From the NCBI RefSeq assembly GCF_014839805.1, contig NC_051135.1, forward strand, positions 9,923,291-9,987,290: a stretch of DNA of 64,000 nt. Reading direction: 5' to 3'. Under the pieces are notes generated by a model. It ran no database searches. It was given only the letters and a program-made list of their open reading frames with translations, and was not told where the DNA came from. The translations under genes were made by a program, and so were the position numbers. How positions within the stretch are numbered: position 1 is the stretch's first letter; each line of letters starts with the position of its first letter. The stretch comes from Manduca sexta (taxonomy: Eukaryota > Arthropoda > Insecta > Lepidoptera > Sphingidae). Positions 51,167-62,100 of the stretch are shown piece by piece.

Positions 51167-52249
51167 TTACACAATGAAAGGTAGATCGGTTTCTTTTAGT
51201 TCAATGGAGCCATTTTTACACACAACATGCAACTCATGCTGTGGTTCTTTTTCAAACCTAAACCTTTTTGGATGGGAATCATCCATAAACCTGCCTAATT
51301 TCATAATCTTATCATCAACCTTTATTTTCTCAGCTATCAGATTAGTTGCGGGCAAGTTCTTCAATATATCTGGTATTAATAATTCAACTTTGCCTTTTTC
51401 ATGAATGAAGATGCTACTTTTTTCTGTTAGCTGAGATGCATGCATGTAAACTTCGCCACTTTTTAATGAAGCCTGCAGGTTTCCTGAGAACCCTGTTATG
51501 TGCAGATTCCCTTGCTTTATGACATCAATCATTACTGATCTGTGAAGATGGTCCAAACGGATATTACCCATAAGTGTTGTAAAATGAGATTTATCACTGT
51601 AGCAAGACTTCACGGCGATGGGGCCTGCATGCGTCGTCACAATGAACGAGTTGGCCATCACATTGTGACACTTGATGCCTGAATTCAAACCAGTTTTTAA
51701 TTCAATAGAACTAGCTTGTAACCTGCCTTCTGTCTGCACCTCTCCCTCTATGCTTTCCACTTTTATGTTCTGCGCTTTCAGATTTGACACGCTCACAGCC
51801 CCTTTCTGTGTTTTTACTACGAATTCCTCGCCCTCTAATTTAGACAAGTGTACTGAAGCACTGTCTGTTGTTGTGACCTGTACTTTCAGTTGATACGGCA
51901 CCTGTATTAAACACACGTCGTTTCTGTCGGATGATGTGTTCTTGTTGAGTAACTCGAGTCGCTTAGAGGTCTGTTTCACCTGAAAATCACTTGTGTCCTT
52001 GCCTTGACTGTACAAAGTCATTGTTAACTTGTTATGTGCTTTTATATCGTTTACATCTATAGGTTGCACTCTCACATGTATCGGACTCTCGATAAAGATA
52101 CTCGTGTTATTGTCTATCGTCTTCTCCACAGTTCGTACTGCGTTTAAATTCTTTATATCAGGTAAACTGCTAAAATCTGCAACAGTTAACCTCAAAATTT
52201 TGAGGCACTTATGTAAGACGCGCTGTCCTGCTACAGAAAACATTTTCAT
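51167..52249 (-). CDS. FAM185A: FAM185A-like protein (DUF4097-type beta-repeat)
   Basis: Single-exon gene of 360 residues starting MKMFSVAGQ. From about residue 110 to 300 the protein is a series of short beta strands separated by turns, with phrases such as GEEFVVKTQKGAVSVSNL, GEVQTEGRLQASSIELKTG and GNIRLDHL. This is the pattern of the DUF4097/putative-adhesin beta solenoid. The first half contains ESPIHVRVQPID, resembling the conserved HVSIEPLD-type segment of vertebrate FAM185A, a protein of similar length (about 390 residues) and unknown function. The basic, hydroxylated N terminus (RVLHKCLKILRL) would suit a mitochondrial presequence, but that is inference. The gene is divergent to TTI1 and faces it across about 880 bp. 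An alternative second Met lies two codons in. Confidence 0.82.
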   Translation of the reverse strand: MKMFSVAGQRVLHKCLKILRLTVADFSSLPDIKNLNAVRTVEKTIDNNTSIFIESPIHVRVQPIDVNDIKAHNKLTMTLYSQGKDTSDFQVKQTSKRLELLNKNTSSDRNDVCLIQVPYQLKVQVTTTDSASVHLSKLEGEEFVVKTQKGAVSVSNLKAQNIKVESIEGEVQTEGRLQASSIELKTGLNSGIKCHNVMANSFIVTTHAGPIAVKSCYSDKSHFTTLMGNIRLDHLHRSVMIDVIKQGNLHITGFSGNLQASLKSGEVYMHASQLTEKSSIFIHEKGKVELLIPDILKNLPATNLIAEKIKVDDKIMKLGRFMDDSHPKRFRFEKEPQHELHVVCKNGSIELKETDLPFIV

Positions 52250-53130
52250 AGATTTTATTCACTTGTTAAAATTATAAAAGCTTTATAAAATTCAATGTAA
52301 TTTAATTATTTCAATCTTATTTCCATTTTCCATCGTTTGACAGCAATCCATCAAAATTTGCCTTTGACAATTCTGTTTTTAAAATGGGTACGTTCAGCAA
52401 TGGGATACAAAAAAAACCGCATAATATTATATACTTTATCAAAAAATAGCAGTCAGTTTGTGAATTTTAACTGTTAATAATTATTCACAAATAATGAAGA
52501 CATTACTTACTTTTAACTACCTACCTATTCTTTTATTTTTTTATAATCAAAACTGCAATAATCTGAGGGTTTTAGGCACAACAGTATAGATCACAGAGCA
52601 AAGCGAATTATAATATGCATGGAAATCAAAGCTTTTGTTTTATTCTAGGTTCTGCCCGCGTGATTGTTCTTCCTCGAGACCTTGAAATAGTAAACCGACA
52701 ATTCACCCTGCTGGGCAACAATAATTGTTACCAAAAGCATGTGAGACGTGCATAAAAAAAACATTTACTATTATTTACATCAATTTATTTTTAAAAAAAA
52801 TTAAGAACTCATAACTTAGGAGGTGCACGTGTATTTATATGTGTAAATAACGATCATTTTGCTCGTATAGAATATTTTCATAAAAATAGTCAATTCAATT
52901 CAAGTTATAGAGAAGTGTCAAGCGAGTAATTCATAGAAATGTCAGTCGGTAATCAATGACATTAACGAATATTGATTTAGATTTGGTCAACAAGTGTTTA
53001 CTTTTCATTGCGATAATCGTTGATACACGTTTTTGTATTGTCCAGTTACAAAATGAACATTTTATCTGTCAATGAAATGTGAACACGAAGTTATTTATTA
53101 TCTAAACATTGTTGGTTATAAACGCGCATA
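52250..53130. promoter_or_regulatory. Divergent intergenic region between FAM185A and TTI1
   Basis: 881 bp separate the two start codons, which point away from each other. The interval must hold both promoters and 5' leaders unless upstream noncoding exons exist. It is AT-rich and no repeat family seen elsewhere in the window was recognised in it. No TATA box or initiator could be assigned with confidence. Confidence 0.5.
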
Positions 53131-56100
53131 ATGGAGAACGATATGAAAGAAGGTTTCGCTCGAATAAAGCCAGTTTGCGACAGTCTCATGGTGTGTCCGA
53201 CACCGGATAACATCAACTGCTTTCTGGTAGAGGTGATGGATCTGAAAAAAGAGGTCGTGCAGGAGCTTCAGCAATATTTATTATTCCCTTTCCTCACTCA
53301 CATTACCGCGTCAATGACCTCTGCTAATGTGTAAGTCAAAAGAATTTGGATATTTGTTTTAATTTGAATTAAATCTGGACTTCTTCCATGTATTCGTATG
53401 GCGAACTTTTCTAGTATGTAGTATACAAGAAATAGACTGCTACATCTATTCAATAATCATTTAAACTTACTTGAACTCTAAGATGATTCATACTTGTGTT
53501 ATATTATTTGTATCAACTAAAATTTTTAATGTTTGTAGCGAATTCTATTTGTAAATAATGATCACTTTTTCTTGCATCACCAAATTAAATCGATTCATAA
53601 GTTAGTTAATAGAATATTGCTAAAATAAATATTATAATTGCATATTATTTTGTTGTGCATATTGTGAAAAGAAATCAATTGATGTGTTAATATATTATAT
53701 GTAATATGAAAACAATATTGTTATAGTAATAAATCTGAGATGCAAAGAATCCTAGTGGATGGCATGAAGTCAGTTGTAGGGATGGTGAGAATCAACAGTT
53801 TTGAACTGTGCATGAAGATAGAATTTGCTCTCCTGCAGATTGTCTTTGATAAGACAAAGCCTGGGATGCGTAAGTCAACCTTGTTTGTATTATTGTATTA
53901 ATTTTTTTTTACGTTCACGCAAATATTAAACATTGATATGAAACTGTTTTATAAATTTTATCATGATTTTTTTATATTATAATTTTCTCCTACGGCTGCA
54001 GTCTTCGAAACGTTCGAAGAAAATTATAATATAAGAAACTGGGATAAAATCTGTAAAATTGTTTTATTTCAATATTATTGTATATTTCCTCACATTGCTA
54101 ATTTTAATATTGTTTGACCTTAACCATTTGCCATAGTTACTCATTTTCTTTCTTGCTAACCAGTTTTGTGAAATATATAATTTAAAAAATACTAGCTAAC
54201 AAACCTGAAAATATAGTATATGTTAGTACATAGTAATTTACATAAACTTACTTGTACTCACAAATCTAATACAGTAAATCAACAATAAAAAATTGTAAGT
54301 GTACTTATTATACTTACCACAGACCAAATACTGATAATTCTGCACCGTTCCTGACCAAATAGCTAAATATTCAGCAGAAGTATTCATCTGTACAGTGATA
54401 GAAAACTTCTTTAAATGTGTTTGTATCTTGTTCAAGTCATGTGGTAAACTGCTGCCTAACAATGGAGAAAAATCTTTCCTTATGCACTATAATCTGTCAT
54501 TTGTAAATTTTTATTATATTAATTGAAGTACAATAGTCTCTTATTTGCAAATTTTTTAGAATATGGAAAATGATTATATTTGATTACATTAATTTTTGAA
54601 GAAAAATATATTATTATAAAATAAACCAATTTCTTTATTTTACCAATTATCTAACTACAACAACAACTTAAGTGTTGCCTGAATAGTATGTAGATATTCA
54701 CTATTCAGCTGAATCATATAAAAGTAGCCTAATATTCATTGCAAGTCTAGTTATGTAATTTTCCCTAGCATTAACCTTTAAGTCGCAATAGCCTAGTTGG
54801 TTGTGGAACAGTACCGAGACGGATGTCTGCAGGTTCGAAATCTAAGGGCACACACTTCTGACTTTTCTACATATTATGTATGTATTCTTGCCAATGTGGT
54901 GGACTAAAGCCTAATCCCTCTCAGTAGCAGAGGAGGCCTGTGCCCTACAGTGGGTTACTGGGACAGAATATAATATAGGGCTGATAATATTATTAATCTT
55001 TACTACCTATAACTTCAGTTGCAGATGGCTCTGAAGAGTTAAAGCTGAGTATAATGGAGTGCCTCACAGTGACGCTGCTGAACAGTGAAGTGAAACACCG
55101 AGAGATGCTGGTCAGGACTCAAGTGCCACTGTTGGCGCAGGCTGTGTTTATATCCGTGCATATAGCCAAACTTTACAAGTCTAGGGCTTTGAGGTGGGTT
55201 TATTTCACTTAGAATAAAATATATTATATCAAAAAAATCTATAATTGAACTTAGAATGATTTAGAATGGAAATATTTTTTTTTTGGTATTTGCTCCTGAC
55301 ATTCTCCCATCAACCTTCGCTATAAACCGATCAAATTTTAACATTTCGCGACAAAGTTAGTGTTAAATATAATATATGAAAATATTCACAATCAAGTCAT
55401 ACAAAAATAATTAAATATCTTTTTTATTCATCTATATAACAAGAAAAAACAATGTGAAATTATATTCTCACTAAAGGTTGGCAGCAATAAACTGCTTGCT
55501 AGCCCACACAGGAATGCATCCGCTGATGACGTACAACTATCGCATAACCAACCCGTCGTTAGAGAAGGTGATGGTGGACATGCTGGCCAGCATCCTGCCG
55601 GGCGTGCTCTCCAGCTTGCAGGACATCGCCGTTAGCCACGACAACCCGGGACATGGTATTGTTGTGGTCAGTTAATTATAATAATTTTGTAGGGCAGTGC
55701 ATTTGGGAAGAAAATATGTATTATTATTGTGGTTTAAAAAAAATTGGAGATAATAATTTACATTTCATTTAACTCATAAGTTTTGCACAATTTCTGGTCG
55801 ACATGGATGGGTGAGCTTATAATTTTTATTTAAATCTTTTTAAAAGGTCTTCCATGAATTAAAATTATGGGAATATTAATTTGCTAATTTCGCAAATTAA
55901 AATGCACACTGAAGAATTAGCAATTCATGCACAATCAATGGACTAAGTTTAAGGCTTTTTTAATTTAACTACAAATTACTTCTATACATTTTATTCAAAT
56001 TATATGATATTAAATTGTATATTATAGAATTAGAATTAAACCTAGTAGATTGTGCAAGTTATTCATAAAATTATTTTTAATTCTCTATTGAAGTATAATA

Positions 56101-59100
56101 GATATTATTGTGTGCAATATTGTCGGGCCTAATATTCGGTAATTTTCCAAAAATATAAACAATTCAAAGAACTAATCCGCGTGTCGCATCTCTCGCGCCT
56201 TTTTTCTTGCTTACTCTTCCACTTACAACAGGCCGTGTTAGCTTTAGCATTCGTTTTTAGCACGGAATTTATTTCTGCGAGCGCTAAGAAGAGCTCGCAA
56301 GCTTGCGCTGCTATTGCGGAGCGCGCTTACGAACGAATTAATTAGCACTTAACGAAATTTAGCAACTATATTTAATTTATGTAATGTGATTTAGTATGCT
56401 AACAATTAATGCTAATTAATCCAACACTAGAAAACAGTGAGTAAAATTCGATCTTATATAGTGTTGTGTGTTGCAGGCGGCGCTGGACGCGACGCACCGC
56501 ATCCTGTGCGCGACGATGGCGGACCGGCTCGCGGCGGCGCCCGCCACGCCCACCGCGCGGGACTTCGCCGCGCTCGTGCTGAGCCCCAAGAGTAACACAG
56601 AAGTAAGCAGTAAGGGTCGCTCTGATATCCATTAGCGTCTATGTACTTGCTTTAGTGCTCATGTGCTAGACAAATTCATATGCTAGTTTAGGTACTCAAG
56701 TTCTGAGTAATCAATCATCTTAGTGGATCATATCCCGGGGCCCCCATATGCGACAGACGAAGAACGGCTCAATGTTCGCTTGGGCGACTCTATATTCCCG
56801 AACATCGACTCCAGCTCTATAGACCAGTGACACGGACATAACTATTCTACCCGTCCTTCCAGTGACGGTAGAGATAACGATTTATTCCCTGTAAAAAAAT
56901 GATTTCCCAAGTTTGTCCATAATCCAAGCAATTTATAAATTGTCTGCATTTATTATGTCTTCAGGTGAGGTTAATTCAAACGCTTTAGTGTCAGAATAGA
57001 ATAGGCTAGTCATTAAAATATTTCACATAATTGGAAATTTGTATATTCCACTTCAAAAGCAACTTCATTAAATATTTTACTTAAAATTATCATGGTAGTA
57101 TAGACGGTGGATTTTAAGATACATAAAAATTATAATAAATATTAAAATATTGATGGTACATATTGAATTAAAATACATATTATTTAAACAAAAAATAATA
57201 GAAACTCATTGGTTCCAGATCAAAAGCTGCGAGACATAATGAAGCGTAGTCCAGAGTGGTACACAATGGCCGCTGAGAAGCTCAGTCTTGTCACGAAGAG
57301 TCTAGGCACGTTGCGCACTCACGAGCACTTCAAAGTGAGGAGAGAACTCGCCATCATGTGCTCCAGGATATTGAATGAGTGTAACATGTGAGATAATTTT
57401 TTTAATTTAGTGTAGTATGGTGATGTTACATAGATAGGTACTTTAAAACTTATGATTTTTAGTCTAACTATTGTAAATGATGACATTTTCTAAACATATT
57501 TTATCTATCTTATATGCAATACAAGATATCTTATCTTTTTTTTTATAAAAATTACAAACGATGATGTCACCTGCACAATTCGAAATTTTGGATTGTCTTG
57601 ATATTGACGACCCATCATAAAGACCTGTACAGCACTGCACTATGCACATTATTAATATTAGATATAAAGCCTTAAGGCGATACCTCAAGGTCCATTTTCA
57701 TACATTTTGTTTCACCTTTAATCTGGGTAACTAAACAAGTATTGGCAAGTAAAGAATTTAAATTCACGTCTAGTTAGTGATTAGTTCTCGCAGTTGAAAG
57801 AAAAACGTAAAATTAATTAATAATCATGGATATTTCTGCCTTTAAAATTTCGTCATATTAAATTTTAAAGGCCGAAATATCCATGATTATTAATTATTTT
57901 TACGTTTTTCTTTCAACTGCGAGAACTAATCACTAACTAGACGTGAATTTAAATTCTTTACTTGCCAATACTTGTTTAGTTACCCAGATTAAAGGTGAAA
58001 CAAAATGTATGAAAATGGACCTTGAGGTATCGCCTTAAATATCTCAGCAACTTTGCCTTATGTTTATCATGCCTATATTTGATCTTAAGTCTTGAATTTC
58101 TAAGTATTAGAACATACTGTTTGCATAATTACTCCTTGGTAGTTTTGTATATTGGCATTACTATCTGTCAACATTGGACAATAAAAAGAAGTGTTTTATA
58201 AAAAACTGTATTAAATAAAGAAAATAATAAATACTTTATTTATCACATAGGCGAACAAAGTTGCACTTATGATACATCAAAACAATTTATAAGAATTATT
58301 ATTATTATTTAGAAACAACTATTAAAATTACTTATATATCTATGGACATATTATTTTTTTTTTTTTTTTATTTATTACATGCAAAATATAACAGACTACA
58401 ATCTGGTCCTTCAAACACAGGTCAATGCAGCCATCAATGACAGTTGTCCTGGAAGTGTTGATAGCATTGTCAAAAGACGAATATCCTGAAGTGTCCAAAT
58501 ACTGTAAAAACGCAGTGGACAAGTACTTTGACAACCCTGATTTAGATGAGTCTAAGAAGAACAAGATGATGGACAACCTTTGTGATAACTTCTTCACCAC
58601 ACTGGAGTACCTGCCCAGTGTGCTTAATAATATAAGTAGGTATAGTTTTATGTCTACTCTCGTTTTATAGTAGGGGTATCTGACAGTCAGACTGTTGAAA
58701 TGTCCTAAGCAATTTCAGACCGAAAGAGTAGTAGTACAGGGCTGAGATTAACTTGACTTATTAATTACATATCATTGTGAAGATCTTCAGTAATCTTTAA
58801 CTTCTCTAAAGCATTAATAGGGGACCGGACTCATTTTTGTTCTTTATTATTATCAAATATTTACGTTATATAAATTATAACACAGAAAGAATTATTTAAA
58901 TCCGGTAAAAAATCAACAAGTTATAAGTCTTTCAATTTCGGTAGAAGGGATAAGTAACAAGAAACAGAAAAGAGGCGCAATACCCACGTGTGACGTCATC
59001 GGGCATTACGACGCGTGCGAAAGAAAGAGATGAAGCGATATCTCTACTTCGCGCCCACTTCGGCACATAGTAATATTTGAAATATGAATTACTGGCTCAT

Positions 59101-62100
59101 TTTTTAACCAATTTTAATAGAGTTTTCGCAGGAGGGTTTCTTTTTCGTATTATTAACCATTACATATAGAATAATCTACAAAATCAAACATAGGACGGTC
59201 CCCTATTTGTCATCAGAAGTAGTGTAATACTATTATGAATTTTTTGTATGGGGTATCTTAAGTTTTCACGCGAAATTTTAAGTGAGTGTATCAAAATTGT
59301 GCATTTAACCTCGACAATAGGCCTTTACGATTCTGCTCGATATTTTAGTTAAAAAAAACCTGGATTTTACTTGTATGTCATGAGAGCAATGTTGATTGGT
59401 TGGGAAATCTAATAGCTAACTTCAGCTACATTGTATGTACTTGGCAGACTCAAGCCGCAAGCTGTCGGCTCTGAGCCTGGTGCACGGGTACGTGTCGCTG
59501 CTGAAGGGCAGCGCGCACGGCCAGCGCGCGTGGGAGACGCTCGGCGCCGGCGCCGCGCTGCAGCTGTGCGCCGCGCTGCTCGAGGCCGCGCGACTCGACC
59601 GCAGCCTCACGCTGCTCACCACGCGGCCTGCCGGTCAGTGCTATATTTATGTTTTTTTTTAATTCCAATTTACCAACTCATATTAACTTTAGAGCTGTTA
59701 TTGTTCATATTCGATATTGAAGCCAAAAAATTCTAAAATAGGCAAGAATTGCGAAGATGTATTAGCTAATCATTATTATCATCAGCCCTGTATTATATAC
59801 TGTCCCACTATTGGACATGGGCCTCCTCTACTACTTAGAGAGATCAGGCCTTAGTTCAACACGCTGGCCTGCAACACCTTGGTAGACTACACACACCCTC
59901 GTAATTCCTATAGAGAACTTCTAAGGTATGCAAGTTTCCTCACAATGTTTTCCTTCACCGTTAAAGCAAGCGATAATTCACATTCTTTATTAGTTAATAT
60001 TTTGTAATTATTTTTAACAGCATTTATTTATTTAGCATTTCATATACAAAAGTATATAGGCAGACTTAATGCCATAGGCATTCTCATTCATTCTCTACCA
60101 GTCAACCTTAGGATGGTTCAGAGGTAATCATGAATCAAGCATTTATAGATATAATTAACAATTACTTACAATAACATTTTATTTTTAACCACTATTCTCA
60201 ACTACATAACAAGGGTTCCAACCATACAAACAAAAACCCTCCCATAATCCTTAAATGAATGTGTGTCCAGGTGTAACGTCAGTGCCCCCCACGTCGAGTC
60301 CGTGGTGCAAGTTCCGGCACGTGGAGGAGGCGCGGTGCGCAGGCGTGGTGCGCGCCACGTGCTCGCTGCTGGGCGGCGCGCCGTGCGCCGCGCTGCTGCT
60401 GGACCGCCTGCTGCACGAGCTGCAGCACCAGCGCGAGCCAGAGGCCGCCTTCGTCATCAACCTCATGGCCTCAGGTAACCATTATACAGGCTAAAGGTTG
60501 ACGTCAGTGGGCACCGGCAATGTAGTGAGCCGAATTCGGCGATTAGGCTTGAAGGTGGCCCTCGAAAAGACTGAGGCCATTTGCTTTCACGGGCCTCGGA
60601 GAGGGCCGCTGGCCGGTGCTCACATTGTGGTTGAGGGGGTGCGGATTCCCATCGGCAAAACCATGAAATATCTGGGTTTGACCTTGGACAGCCGATGGAA
60701 ATTCTGCGCCCATTTTCAGAGCTTAAAGACAAAGTTGTCTAGGGCAGCAGGCGCTCTTTCTAGCCTGCTGCCCAACCTGGAAGGACCTGGTATCCCTTGC
60801 CGAAGGTTGTATCACGGGGTCGTGCTGTCCATGGCACTTTACGGCAGCCCGGTCTGGGCTGACGCCCTGGGGGGGCGTTCTGTCGCTCTCCTGCGGGTCC
60901 CGCAGCGGGTCGTTGCGCAGCGGGCCATACGGGCGTATCGCACGGTCTCGTACGAGGCGGCTTGTGTTTTGGCCGGATTCCTGCCCTGGGATCTGGACGC
61001 CAAATCTCTCTCTGACGCTTTTCACTGGAGGGAGGAGGCGTTCAGTAGCGGGCAGCGTCCGGCCCCGAAGGAGGTGGAGGCCAAGAGGACCTCCTTACGG
61101 CGAGCCGCCGTGGAGGAGTGGCGTCTCAGGCTGGAGGCCCCGTCAGCAGGGCTTCGGGCCGTCGCGGCAGTGCGTCCTGTCTTTGCACAGTGGCTGGACA
61201 GGCGCCACGGCGCGGCGACATTTCGCCTGACGATGCTCATGCATCCCTTTTACCTTCTATTTATATTTTTTTTACATTATGCATAATTATACACACTACA
61301 TCTCACTCTACCTACTAATCTTACTAACTACTTTCCAATACCCTATATCACACTCTACCTACTATCTTAATTTTCAGCTCCCGACTCATCACCAGACCTG
61401 ATCAAACGAGTTCTTGATGCTTACCTCGAGGAGGATATGTGGTACCTCCCGTTAGAGGTGAATACCTCCGACCCGCCACTCACGGAGGAAGACACGCTGG
61501 ACGTCAATGTGTACAACCCTAGGTCTTGGATCAAGGATAGCGTACCTGGTGAGTAACAAAGATAAATGCTCGGCTCGAAATTGTATTACTTTTTTTCTAA
61601 CACAAGACAAATGAGTAGATAGATCACATTTGTTGGTAGTAGGATATATTTTATATCCGCCCGGATAGCGACCACCGTACACAAGGTGTTAAAACCCGCC
61701 ATAATGTCCCATGTAAGTGTGTCGCGTTCAGGAATCCGACTTCAAACAAGCCGGTATAATCGTGCCAGCCGCCGAGGGATAATCATTTCTTGTCAGTCGA
61801 ATCTCCATCTGGACCCACTCCGCCTACCATCAGGTGCAGTGGACTCACTTTGCTGTGCCTACATAAAAAAAACATCTTGCAAATAAAATCACAATTACTA
61901 TTTTCAAATTTTGACCGCATTACCAGCTCCTAGTAATATCATGCTCTCATTAATCGTTGTCGTTTTATTGTAGGTTTATTCGAGGGTGCGACAGAAGTAC
62001 GCTACACAGACATAGGCTACCAGAAGCCCCGCCCGGCGCCGACGCGACAACCCGGCGCGTGCGCAACGCTCGCCGAAGCGCAGAGGAACATGACTCTCGC

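Noticed and set aside
60498..61286. Host gene or TTI1 exon in the RT-like frame
   Set aside because: The sequence is clearly reverse transcriptase. Exon 9 reads to a stop within 10 codons if the donor is ignored, and exons 9 and 10 join in phase without it.
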